A DNA stretch of 64,000 nt, taken from contig NZ_CP083560.1 in assembly GCF_025143825.1 (NCBI RefSeq), positions 2,480,001 to 2,544,000 on the forward strand, written 5' to 3'. Numbering within the stretch: the first letter of the stretch is position 1; each line of letters begins with the position of its first letter. The DNA comes from Sulfitobacter sp. S223 (lineage in GTDB: Bacteria; Pseudomonadota; Alphaproteobacteria; Rhodobacterales; Rhodobacteraceae). The position numbers were made by a program, and so were the translations under genes. Below the pieces are notes generated by a model. That model worked only from the letters and a program-made list of their open reading frames with translations, was not told where the DNA came from and ran no database searches. Of the stretch, positions 43,815-53,700 are shown piece after piece.

Positions 43815-45336
43815 CAGCACGACCTGGATCGAAGCCACGACCGCTGCCTTGCGGAAGGCAACCTTGGGACCACGCACAGAACACCGCGGGCGGGTTGAAG
43901 AAATCGGCGATGGCGTGGCGCTTGTTTCAGGTTTACGAGACGTGCGGCTGGACGAGGTGCTGCGGTTTGAAGGCGGCCAAGTCGGCTTTGCCCGCGTTCT
44001 GGACCCTGATTTGATCGGGTGTGTCCTGCTGGATGCGGTCACTGATGTGCAGGCAGGTGACGCCGTCTTTGGCACCGGCGAGATCACGCGCGTGCCTGTC
44101 GGAGAGACGTTGCTGGGCCGTGTCGTGGACCCGCTTGGCCGTCCGCTGGACGACAAGGGGCCGATACATAGCGATCTGTTTCGCCCGATTGAACAACCCG
44201 CACCGTCGATTATTGAACGCGATCTGGTGACCGAGCCTGTGCAAACGGGAATTACGGTGGTGGACACGCTGTTTGCCCTTGGTCGTGGACAGCGTGAATT
44301 GATCGTCGGGGACCATTCTACCGGCAAGACGACGCTGGCGATCGACGCCATGATCGCGCAGGCCCATAGCGATATGGTCTGCGTCTATGTTGCGGTCGGA
44401 CAAAAGACCTCAAGCGTGCGGCGCGCGATCGATGCGCTACAAGCGCAGGGAAATTTCGCCCGCTGCATTGCTGTGGTCGCAGGCTCCTCTGACGCGCCGG
44501 GTCTGCAATGGATTGCGCCCTATGCCGGCATGACAATGGCCGAGTATTTCCGCGACAAAGGCCAGCACGCGCTGATTGTGATCGACGACCTATCCAAACA
44601 CGCCGCCACCCACCGAGAGATCGCGTTGCTAACCCGCCAGTCACCCGGCCGCGAAGCCTATCCCGGCGATGTTTTCTATATCCATGCCAGACTGTTGGAG
44701 CGTGCAGCTAAACTTTCCAAAGCACGCGGGGGCGGGTCCCTGACCGCGCTACCGATTGCGGAGACGGATTCCGGTAACCTGTCTGCCTATATTCCAACCA
44801 ACCTGATCTCGATCACGGACGGGCAGATCGTGCTGGATGCTGCCCTGTTTCATCAAGGCCAGAAGCCCGCAGTGGATGTGGGGCTAAGCGTCAGCCGCGT
44901 GGGCGGAAAAACGCAAGCCCCTGTGTTGCGCAAGGCCGCAGGCACGCTGCGGCTTGATTATGCGCAGTTTCTGGAGCTGGAGGTGTTCACGCGCTTTGGT
45001 GGGATGCCCGATGGCCGCGTCCGTGCCCAGCTGACACGTGGCGCGCGGATCAGAGAGACCCTTCGACAGTCACAGCATATGCCCTATCGTTTAAGTGATG
45101 AAGTTGCTCTGATGCTTGCAGTACAATCCGGTGTGTTGGACGCCATTCCGCTTGGCGTAATCCCGGCATTTCGTGCGGCTCTCCCGCTCATGCTAGACAA
45201 AGAGGTTCCCGATTTCAACTTCTCGATGGATCAGACAGGCCAGCTTGAACCTGAAATGCACGATAAGGTGCTGGAGGCGCTCAACCATCTTGCGGATTCA
45301 CTTGCTGACGGCAGCGCGGAGACTGGTGTACCATGA
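43804..45336 (+). CDS. atpA: N-type ATPase alpha subunit
   Basis: A 510-aa non-catalytic subunit: P-loop GDHSTGKTT, then [44 protein letters not shown], the standard alpha signature. It overlaps atpF by 11 bp and atpG by 4 bp. Length is normal. Confidence 0.95.
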   Translation: MPHDSTTWIEATTAALRKATLGPRTEHRGRVEEIGDGVALVSGLRDVRLDEVLRFEGGQVGFARVLDPDLIGCVLLDAVTDVQAGDAVFGTGEITRVPVGETLLGRVVDPLGRPLDDKGPIHSDLFRPIEQPAPSIIERDLVTEPVQTGITVVDTLFALGRGQRELIVGDHSTGKTTLAIDAMIAQAHSDMVCVYVAVGQKTSSVRRAIDALQAQGNFARCIAVVAGSSDAPGLQWIAPYAGMTMAEYFRDKGQHALIVIDDLSKHAATHREIALLTRQSPGREAYPGDVFYIHARLLERAAKLSKARGGGSLTALPIAETDSGNLSAYIPTNLISITDGQIVLDAALFHQGQKPAVDVGLSVSRVGGKTQAPVLRKAAGTLRLDYAQFLELEVFTRFGGMPDGRVRAQLTRGARIRETLRQSQHMPYRLSDEVALMLAVQSGVLDAIPLGVIPAFRAALPLMLDKEVPDFNFSMDQTGQLEPEMHDKVLEALNHLADSLADGSAETGVP

Positions 45337-46181
45337 CCGAACGGCTGGCTGATATCAGCGCGCGGATTGAAGGCATTCGACAGCTCGGCGCAGTGGTCAA
45401 CGCAATGAAAGGTATTGCCGGTGCGCGCGCGCATGTGGCGCGGACACAGGTGCAGGCCGTAGACAGCTATGCCAACACAATCGCGGGTGCCATGGCGTCG
45501 GTTTTGCATACCTCCATGAATACTCCTCATAACAGCTTTGACAGCGGATCAGCCAAACGCGGGATGCTGGTGTTTACCGCCGAACAAGGCTTTGCCGGCG
45601 CTTTCAGCGAACGGGTTCTGGAAGCCTTCGCAACAGAGGACGAACCGGAGTTACTGTTCCTTATCGGCACGCGTGGTGCCGCTATTGCTCAGGCACGCGG
45701 GCTGGCGCCGTACTGGACGGCCCCGCTGCCCTCGCACACGCCCGGAATTCCAAAGCTTGCCGATCGGATCACAACCGCAATCTACCAGGCGGTCGCAGAA
45801 AGGCGCATAAATTGTCTCGATGCGCTGTTTACCGGGTGGGTGAACGGACGGCCTGTGCTTCTGCGCCAACCGCTGTTTCCAATCGATCTGGAAAATCTGC
45901 CACCTGCAACCGCGACACACCCGATGACACATCTGGCCGAAGAGCCGCTGATCGCCGCGCTGGGACAAGACTACTTCAATGCTCAGGTCTGCAAGGCTGC
46001 TCTGCATGCTTTTGCCTCCGAAAACGAAGCGCGCATGGAAGCAATGGCATCGGCAGGTGCCCAGATTGCGCGTGAGCTTGAGACCTTTCAGGCCAAGCTC
46101 CGCCGTGTCCGTCAGGAAGCAATCACCGCAGAGATTATTGAATTGGGAACAGGCACTGCCTCAGCCGAACCAGCGCGATGA
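45333..46181 (+). CDS. atpG: N-type ATPase gamma subunit
   Basis: A 282-aa central-stalk subunit. The N-terminal coil is [33 protein letters not shown] and the C-terminal coil [29 protein letters not shown] is the gamma signature; the middle is shortened and divergent, as is usual for N-ATPases. It ends the operon; an FNR-like box for phaC follows after 29 bp. Confidence 0.92.
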   Translation: MTERLADISARIEGIRQLGAVVNAMKGIAGARAHVARTQVQAVDSYANTIAGAMASVLHTSMNTPHNSFDSGSAKRGMLVFTAEQGFAGAFSERVLEAFATEDEPELLFLIGTRGAAIAQARGLAPYWTAPLPSHTPGIPKLADRITTAIYQAVAERRINCLDALFTGWVNGRPVLLRQPLFPIDLENLPPATATHPMTHLAEEPLIAALGQDYFNAQVCKAALHAFASENEARMEAMASAGAQIARELETFQAKLRRVRQEAITAEIIELGTGTASAEPAR

Positions 46182-46210
46182 TCAATAAACGGTTGGAAAA
46201 ATACGCTGCG

Positions 46211-46224
46211 CTGATCCAGATCAA
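46211..46224. promoter_or_regulatory. FNR-like box upstream of phaC
   Basis: CTGATCCAGATCAA matches TGAT-N4-ATCA exactly. It lies between atpG and phaC, centred about 85 bp before the phaC TTG start at 46302, where an activator site would be expected. Confidence 0.65.
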
Positions 46225-46301
46225 AGCTGCACTGCGGCAACAAAGCTAACTTGGCGCAAAGACAGGGCGCGACATCGTCCGCCGACCTAGGAGATTCAGT
46301 T

Positions 46302-48053
46302 TTGGACAGCAAAGCCCCCCGCAAGGATACGACCACATCAAATGTCGCTACAAACTCTAGCAACGTCTATGACACGATCGACAGCTTCGCCCACGCGAAT
46401 GTCGCCACGGCCACATCAGGTGTTTCGCCGTCTGTGCTGGCAGAGGCGTGGATGGATTGGGCAACCCATATGGCCGTCTCACCAGGCAAACAGTTGCAAC
46501 TGATACAACAGGGCATGCAAAACGCTCAGTCAATCTGGACCGCAAGCCTTGGCCTGAGCACACCCGAAATACCAGATGACCGGCGGTTTACCGGAGAAGG
46601 CTGGCAGAAATATCCTTTCAACGTTTTAAGCCACGCGCACCAACAGTCGTGGCAATGGTGGCAAGATGCCGTAACCGGTGTGCATGGCGTGACCCCGGAA
46701 CATGAAAACCTGATGGCTTTTGCGGCAGGGCTTGTTTCTGACACCATCGCGCCGTCGAACTTTGCGCCAACCAACCCTGATGTCATATCAGCCACGATTA
46801 CCGAGCAGGGGCAGAACCTTGTTCGCGGCGCGAAGAACCTGTTCGATGATGTGATCGCTAAAACCAACAACGCACTTCCTGAAGACCCCCACCCCTTTGA
46901 AATCGGGCATAATCTGGCTGTGACACCGGGTAAGGTTGTCCTGCGCAACGACCTGATCGAGCTCATTCAATATGCGCCCGTGACAGGAAAAGTCCGGCCA
47001 GAGCCTATCCTGATCGTACCGGCGTGGATCATGAAATACTATATTCTCGACCTTTCTGCCCAGAACTCTCTGGTCGCGTTTCTTGTCGCGCAAGGGTTTA
47101 CGGTGTTCATGATTTCATGGAAAAACCCGCAGGTTTCAGACCGTGATCTAGGCATGGCGGACTACCGCGAAATGGGCGTCATGGCGGCGATTGACGCAGC
47201 GCTTTCGATCACCAAAGCACCAAAACTTCATGCGATGGGTTATTGCCTCGGCGGTACGCTTCTGTCGATTGCGGCGGCGGCGATGGGCCGCGACAAAGAC
47301 AAGCGTCTTGCGTCTGTGACCTTACTTGCAGCGCAGGTCGATTTCACCGAAGCAGGGCCGCTGAGATTGTTCATCAACGACAGTGAAGTAACGCTGATCG
47401 AGGACATGATGGCGCGGAAGGGATATCTGTCATCCGAACAGATGGCCGGTGCCTTCGCGCTTTTGCGCGCCCGCGATCTGATCTGGGCACCTGCCATACG
47501 CGAGTACTTGTTGGGGCACCGCAGCGCCGCGTTTGATCTGATGGCTTGGAACGCGGATGCGACACGGATGCCCGCGCGGATGCATTCGGAATATTTGCGT
47601 AAAATGTTCCTGAACAACGATCTGTCCGAAGGACGCTATCGCGTCAAAGGCAAGGCCGTCGCTGTGTCGGATCTGCGCGTGCCCATTTTCGCTGTAGGGA
47701 CAGAAGACGACCATGTAGCGCCATGGGAATCTGTCTATAAAATCCACCTCTTCACCGACACTGACATAACTTTTGTACTGACCAGCGGGGGCCATAACGC
47801 GGGCATCGTATCAGAGCCGGGCCATCCGAACCGGCACTACCGTGTTGCGCATACTTCTGCAGATGACCCTTACAGCGATCCTTGCGACTGGATGAGTGAA
47901 AATCCGACTCAGGAAGGGTCGTGGTGGACCACATTTGCTGAATGGCTGGCGGAGCGGTCGGGCACGCCTGTGGCTCCCCCCCCGATGGGCACAGCCAAGG
48001 GTGACTATGTCCCGCTGTGTGATGCGCCCGGAACCTATGTGATGCAGCGGTAA
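46302..48053 (+). CDS. phaC: class I poly(3-hydroxyalkanoate) synthase
   Basis: A 583-aa PHA synthase that polymerises 3-hydroxyacyl-CoA into storage granules. The lipase-like box is MGYCLGGTLLS, with the catalytic Cys, the Asp is in GTEDDHVAPWES and the His in SGGHNAGIVSEPGHPN. The N-terminal WMDWATHMAVSPGKQ region is typical of class I. The start is taken as TTG at 46302, because AGGAG lies 8 bp before it; the frame is open to 46251 without such a site. phaA, phaB and phasin genes are not nearby. Confidence 0.92.
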   Translation: MDSKAPRKDTTTSNVATNSSNVYDTIDSFAHANVATATSGVSPSVLAEAWMDWATHMAVSPGKQLQLIQQGMQNAQSIWTASLGLSTPEIPDDRRFTGEGWQKYPFNVLSHAHQQSWQWWQDAVTGVHGVTPEHENLMAFAAGLVSDTIAPSNFAPTNPDVISATITEQGQNLVRGAKNLFDDVIAKTNNALPEDPHPFEIGHNLAVTPGKVVLRNDLIELIQYAPVTGKVRPEPILIVPAWIMKYYILDLSAQNSLVAFLVAQGFTVFMISWKNPQVSDRDLGMADYREMGVMAAIDAALSITKAPKLHAMGYCLGGTLLSIAAAAMGRDKDKRLASVTLLAAQVDFTEAGPLRLFINDSEVTLIEDMMARKGYLSSEQMAGAFALLRARDLIWAPAIREYLLGHRSAAFDLMAWNADATRMPARMHSEYLRKMFLNNDLSEGRYRVKGKAVAVSDLRVPIFAVGTEDDHVAPWESVYKIHLFTDTDITFVLTSGGHNAGIVSEPGHPNRHYRVAHTSADDPYSDPCDWMSENPTQEGSWWTTFAEWLAERSGTPVAPPPMGTAKGDYVPLCDAPGTYVMQR

Positions 48054-48255
48054 GGCCGCAGGTATTCGGCTGTCGGCAAGGCAAAGCGACGGGCATGTGC
48101 GGAGAAATTTCAGGGTTTCTTGCGCTGATCGGGACGTGAGCGAGTACAGCATTCGAAGCGCCAAAGCTTGACCCTTTCGACCGATAGTGCAACCTCGCAG
48201 GGGACCTTTCGCAACTGCTTACTGCATCACCTCTCATATTGGACGAATTCATCCT

Positions 48256-49440
48256 ATGACCAACGCGATCCTTGTACTGAACGCAGGTTCTTCCAGCCTC
48301 AAGTTTGCAGTCTATCCGGAAAAAGACGACGACAAAGGCGCACTCCTGCGTGGCCAGATTGCAGGGATCGGCACCCAGCCGACCTTCTCGGCACGTGATG
48401 CAGCGGGCAACAGCGCCCCTCAGGGCGATTTTGCAAAGATGGATGACGCAGTGGGGTCCGACACTGTTATCGCCATGTTGATGGAATGGTTGAACAGCTA
48501 TCTTGGTGACGTGAAGATCAAGGCAGCAGGACACCGTGTGGTGCATGGCGGCCGCCAGTTCAAAGGCCCTGCTCTTGTCACGGATGCACTGATTGCACAG
48601 CTGGCGGAATTGATCCCCCTTGCGCCAATCCATCAAGAACAAAACCTTAATGCAATTGCCTGTGTTGCGGCATCAGCCCCCGACCTGATGCAAGTCGTGT
48701 GCTTTGACACCAGTTTTCACCAAACCCAGCACCCGCTGGCCAAAATGTTCGCCCTGCCGCGCGATTTGACCGAAGAAGGCGTCATACGCTACGGCTTTCA
48801 CGGTCTGTCGTATGAATATATTGCCAGCGTCCTGCCCAAGCATATCGAGGACAAAGCGAATGGCCGTGTGATTGTTGCACATCTGGGCAGTGGTGCCAGC
48901 ATGTGTGCCTTGAAAGAAGGGCGCAGCGCAGCAACCAGCATGGGCTTCACCACATTGGACGGATTGGTCATGGGTCGGCGCTGTGGCGCGATCGATCCGG
49001 GCGTCCTGCTGTATCTGATGCAGTCAAAGGGGATGGGGGCGACGGAAATCGAAAACCTGTTGTATCGTGAATCTGGCCTCTTTGGCGTGTCAGGCATCAG
49101 CAATGACATGGGCGTGCTGGAAACAAGCACTGATCCTCATGCCCGCGAAGCCATCGACCTTTTCTGCTTTCGCGCCGCGCGTGAACTGACCGCACTTGTT
49201 ACGTCAATCGGTGGGCTGGATGCGCTGGTGTTCACAGCCGGCATCGGAGAAAATTCTGCCATGGTGCGGGCGGGCATCTGCGCCCATCTTGAATGGATGG
49301 GTGTTGAGATAGCCGCAGATGAAAATGCGCAGAATGCCGTGCGGATCAGTCCGCAGGGAGCCAAGATCGACGTGCTTGTTATCCCGACAGATGAGGAAGC
49401 CGTCATTGCCCGCGCCACACATGCGCTTACGAACTGCTGA
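48256..49440 (+). CDS. ackA: acetate kinase
   Basis: A 394-aa acetate kinase, making ATP from acetyl phosphate. The N-terminal VLNAGSSSLKFAVY, the VCFDTSFHQTQHPLA segment, AHLGSGASMCALKEG, DPGVLLYLM and FTAGIGENSAMVR are family signatures. The start at ATG 48256 is standard; the frame open from 48187 has no support. Neither pta nor phosphoketolase is in the window. It follows phaC with a 202-bp gap. Confidence 0.95.
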   Translation: MTNAILVLNAGSSSLKFAVYPEKDDDKGALLRGQIAGIGTQPTFSARDAAGNSAPQGDFAKMDDAVGSDTVIAMLMEWLNSYLGDVKIKAAGHRVVHGGRQFKGPALVTDALIAQLAELIPLAPIHQEQNLNAIACVAASAPDLMQVVCFDTSFHQTQHPLAKMFALPRDLTEEGVIRYGFHGLSYEYIASVLPKHIEDKANGRVIVAHLGSGASMCALKEGRSAATSMGFTTLDGLVMGRRCGAIDPGVLLYLMQSKGMGATEIENLLYRESGLFGVSGISNDMGVLETSTDPHAREAIDLFCFRAARELTALVTSIGGLDALVFTAGIGENSAMVRAGICAHLEWMGVEIAADENAQNAVRISPQGAKIDVLVIPTDEEAVIARATHALTNC

Positions 49441-49445
49441 TTTGC

Positions 49446-49459
49446 GTCAGCCTGCTGAC
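49446..49459. terminator. short hairpin between convergent ackA and the Crp-like gene
   Basis: GTCAGC-CT-GCTGAC, 6-bp stem with a 2-base loop at the end of ackA. There is no T-run, so it is a weak terminator candidate. Confidence 0.3.
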
Positions 49460-49511
49460 TGGTGGACGTACCTTCCAAGGCAGGTTCCGATGACACGGCG
49501 AAACGCAGCAC

Positions 49512-50261
49512 CTAAGGCATGAACGGTCCGACCTGATCAAGATACGTCGTCTCGAAGGCTGCAAATTCCACAATCCTGTCATAATCGTGGAATGTGACAA
49601 TGCCATCGCGGAATGTGACCATACCCGCTTCGCGCAATTGACGCAGGACACGGTTGACATGAACCGCACTCAGACCAAGGGCATCGGCCAGAAGATACTG
49701 GGTTAGCGGGCAGACATACCCTGCCCTATCTCCCATCCCGATCAGAGACAGCCGCGCGCCAAGCTCAAGCAGGAAATGTGCCATCCGTTCTGCCGCGCCG
49801 CGCCGACCAACGTCGACCAGATGCTCAACCACCATCGCCTCGTCCCGTGAAGCCGCCCAAAGTACGGCTGTGGCAAGGCGCGGCTGCGCCGCGAAGACCG
49901 CCAGAAGATCGGGTAAATGCACCTCGATCACTTCGATATCGGTCACAGGCTCAATGCTATGATCATAGGTGTGCAAAAGAATGCTACGCAGGCCCAGAAA
50001 ATCACCCGGTATCTGGAAATCGACGATTTGGCGTTCCCCGTTATGCAAAATTTTATACGAACAGGCCCAACCGGAGGTGAGAATATAGGCGACCTGCTCT
50101 GTCTGACCCTGATGCACCAGATCACGACCGACAGAAAAACTGCGCCGCCGCTTATATAATCCATCAAGAACGGTCAGCTCAGCGTCCGAAAGTGCAACAA
50201 ACGCCCCCAGCTTACGCGCCAGTGCTTTGCTTTCAATGAGATGCCCGTTTTCTTGCGCCAT
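49512..50261 (-). CDS. Crp/Fnr family transcriptional regulator without an FeS cluster motif
   Basis: A 249-aa regulator. The cNMP-type beta-roll is about residues 20-130 (LVHQGQTEQVAYILTSGWACSYKILHNGERQIVDFQIPGDFLGL). The C-terminal winged HTH is LTQYLLADALGLSAVHVNRVLRQLREAGMVTF. There is no N-terminal Cys cluster, and the recognition helix (SAVHVNRVLRQLR) lacks the ExxSR pattern of FNR/FixK proteins, so it may not read TTGAT-type boxes. It is divergent from a small gene across a 135-bp region holding an FNR-like box. Confidence 0.9.
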   Translation of the reverse strand: MAQENGHLIESKALARKLGAFVALSDAELTVLDGLYKRRRSFSVGRDLVHQGQTEQVAYILTSGWACSYKILHNGERQIVDFQIPGDFLGLRSILLHTYDHSIEPVTDIEVIEVHLPDLLAVFAAQPRLATAVLWAASRDEAMVVEHLVDVGRRGAAERMAHFLLELGARLSLIGMGDRAGYVCPLTQYLLADALGLSAVHVNRVLRQLREAGMVTFRDGIVTFHDYDRIVEFAAFETTYLDQVGPFMP

Positions 50262-50294
50262 AGGCTTTCCCTACCAAAGAGCAAACGGCTCGAA

Positions 50295-50308
50295 CTGATA
50301 TCGATCAG
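50295..50308. promoter_or_regulatory. FNR-like box between the Crp-like gene and a small gene
   Basis: CTGATATCGATCAG, a perfect palindrome with TGAT-N4-ATCA core. It lies 34-47 bp upstream of the Crp-like start and about 95 bp upstream of the 71-aa gene, so it may act in both directions. Confidence 0.6.
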
Positions 50309-50396
50309 CGCGGGCGACAAAAAATTCTGCCTATTTTGCTTCAGTCCCTGCGCATAGCAAAGTCACAGCGCGAAAAGTTTGAAAGGCTGAGAAACC

Positions 50397-50612
50397 ATGT
50401 CCGAGGAAAACACACATTCAGGGATGGCCGCTCTCTCTATCTGCGAGGCGATATTACTTGCATTGAACGACGCAAAAATACTCCCCCAGCGCGAGATTAT
50501 CGGCATCCTCAAAGATGCCGCAGCCGCGCATGAACATGCAACCGGCTCCCCTGCCGAGGTAGAAAGACACAAAGCCGTGGCAACCCTGATCAACAAGATC
50601 AACATAGGCTGA
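50397..50612 (+). CDS. small helical hypothetical protein
   Basis: A 71-aa protein with no domain I recognise. The composition is helical, with ICEAILLALNDAKILPQREIIGILKDAAAAHEHATG. A good ribosome-binding site (GAAAGGCTGAGAAACC) precedes the ATG at 50397. Its promoter region contains an FNR-like box, which links it to the low-oxygen island. Confidence 0.7.
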   Translation: MSEENTHSGMAALSICEAILLALNDAKILPQREIIGILKDAAAAHEHATGSPAEVERHKAVATLINKINIG

Positions 50613-50730
50613 ATTGCCGCCAAACCGGGCCTTGGTTAACCGCTTTTGGCCGCGGCTTCAGTTTCCCCATACGGACAGGGCAAGGACGATATGCCGCCCT
50701 GATCCAGCGCACCGAACTGCATTAGACAAT

Positions 50731-53700
50731 TCAACTAACCAACGCCTGCAAACCGCCAGCATTTCTAGCCGAAAATGCGCCAAGCACTTTTGCTTCTTTG
50801 GCATTGATCGTCATCCGCGCGGTGTCACCGTAGCCGCCCATGTTGCTGCGCAACTCTGGAAACAGGGAAAATAATTCTTCCCGGGCATTCTCTGCCAACT
50901 GGTCTACTCCGTAGCTGGCAGGGTGGAAGCTTTCGGCGGGAATACCGTTGGCAAAGATGATTTCGTGCTGCTCGAACATGATGTGGATATATGTGACACG
51001 CTCAACGCGCTGACGCACGATGTCTGTGCCGTCAATCATATGCACCGCCGGAACCAACACCTCGGTCCGGCCAAATAACAGCTCCGCCTGATAGCCCTTT
51101 ACCAGCATCCGGTGCTGAGGTGACACTGTCAGGCCGTCCGTTGCACCCGGCCAAACAGATTTCGCAAACCGCACAGGCGCAAAGCGGCCCCGGCCGCTGA
51201 CCGTGGTTTTGCCAATCCAGCCGATCTTCTGGATGCCGTTATCCTGAGTGATAACCGGATCGCCGACCTTCAAATCTTCGATGCGTCGCAGGCCAGCCTG
51301 TGTGGCGATAAGCGTGCCCGGCACAAAACAGATAATGTTCTCAATCTGGGAAAAGCTGACAACAGTGCCATCCAACAGCTGCACGGTGCCAGACTGGCCA
51401 CCTGCCTCTTCGCTTGGCACCGTTATATTGAGCGTGGTGCGGTCCGCCTGACCGTTTAGATCAAGCCTATCACCAGTTGTCTCGCCGCCCTCACCGCCAA
51501 CGATCGTGACTGTGCCTGCACCGGCATCGCCCAGATCGACCAGAGTAAAGGTATCATCACCGTCACCACCGCTGATGGTGTCGCCTTGCGCCGCCTGAAT
51601 GTTGTCGTCACCTGCCCCTGCGTTCACGGAATCAGCGCCAAGACCGCCAACAACCGTATCGGCACCACTGCCCGCATCTATGGTATCGGCACCGTCACCG
51701 CCCAGCATGCTGTCATCGCCATCCCGGGTGTTAACGTTGATGCCAGTGGTCGTGGCTGAGCCATCCACCGTGTCATTGCTGTTGCCAAGCTCGATCCGTT
51801 CGATTTCAAAGAAACCCAGCGTGTCGGTGCCGTCTGTCAGCGTGCCTGCTTCATCTTCGCTGAAAGTCACGGTTAATGGGTCCGCGATCGACGATGTATT
51901 CACTCTGATCGTATCAAAGTCATTACCGGTACTGACGTCTTCACCACCATAGACCGTATCGGCACCAAAGGCCGCTTCAACGACGATGGTGTCTGCATCT
52001 GCGCCACCTTCAATCAGATCGGCACCGGTCATCCCGTTGATGATGTCGCTGCCATCGCCGCCGATAAGCGTATCGGAGCCATCAAAGCCGAACATCAGAT
52101 CATCGCCGGCTTCACCGAAAGCAAGATCATCGCCATCGCCAGCTTGGACAAGGTCATCGCCGTCGCCTGCAAGGATGGTGTCGTCACCGGCCCCGCTCGA
52201 CACTGTGTCATTGCCTGCACCCGCCTCAACGCTGTCATCGTTGGAGCCATCCAGCGCATCGTTGGCGTCAATCATGTCGCCTTCTGGATCGCCCAGATAG
52301 GAGCTGTTGATATTGTCATCCCCCGCCGTGCCCTCGACGATATAGTCTGGGGCGGGTGGCGGCAGACTGAGGGTCTCGATCTCTATAAAGTTGACTGTGA
52401 TCCAGTTGCCCGCAGCGTCCTGAACCTCGACGCTGCCAGACGTGCTATCGGCATCGGCATCTGTCGTTTCCGTCAGTGCACGGTAAAAAGACCAGGAAGA
52501 CAGATTAAGCGTGTCACTATCGACACCGCCAGTGCCGCCATCAGCTGTGACGACTGCACCATCGGCAAAACCGCCGGCGATCACATTGATATTATCGGAA
52601 TCATCTCCGGCAGACACCGTGTCATTGCCTGAGGTCAAAGCGATGTAGTCGGTGCCAGCGCCCGCGATGATGCTGTCATTCCCCTCACCGCCGTAGATGG
52701 CATCGTCGCCATCACCGCCAGAAAGGAAGTCATTACCGGTGCCGCCCCACATGCTGTCATTGCCTGTGCTACCGATAAGGCTGTCAGCCCCCGCGCCACC
52801 GGTCATGTTGTCGTTACCGGCACCGCCGTTCAGGGTATCGTTATCGTCACCGCCGTTCAGGTTGTCGTTGCCGACGCCGCCGAGCAGCGAGTCAGCGCCT
52901 GCATCCCCTTGTAGATAGTCGGCTCCGCCAGAGCCACTGAGGGTGTCTGCACCGGCCCCACCATAGATCGAGTCATTATTTGCGTCGCCAACGATGCTAT
53001 CGTTGCCGTCTTCACCATAGAGCAGGTCGGCACCGGTGCCGCCGCTTATGGTGTCATTATCCAGTCCGCCAAATACGGTGTCATTGCCGTCCCCTGCAAC
53101 GATGCTATCGGCATTTGAACCCGTGGCATTATCTGCCGCATCCACCATGTCGCCTTCTGGATCACCGGTATAGGACACGTCAATGAAATCGGCACCTGTG
53201 GTGCCTTCGACGATGTAGTTCGGCAGCGGGATACCAATAGCCTCAAGCGCCAGCGGATCGGTAAGCGTGCTTGCTGACACACCAATCAACGTGATGCTTT
53301 CGCCGTTTGGGAAGGTCAGTATCGCATCCCCCGACCCGTCGCCGGCAGTATCGGAAACAGTAACATCGTCGGTGTTCACCAAACCGCCGTTCAGATCGCT
53401 CAGCCCGCTAACGTCAAGCTGGTCTACCCCAGTCCATACACCAAAACCATCCACGGTCGGCGCGGTGAACCCTGTGACAGCGTCGCTCCCTGATCCATCA
53501 GCAAGGACAACCGTATCAACGCCACCGCCCAGCACGATGTTCTCTATTTCCTGAAACGTCGCTGTGCCCGTGGCGTCCGAAACACTGCCCGCTTCGGGGA
53601 TTGAGGATGTAAGATCAACCGTTGTTGCATCGGTAACCGCGCTCAGATCAAGGGTATCGCCTGCTATCTCACCGAGTTCGCCGCCGAGTATCTGGTCATT

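Noticed and set aside
48054..48255. FNR-like box before ackA
   Set aside because: Only partial matches (for example TGATCGGGACGT); none has both half-sites.
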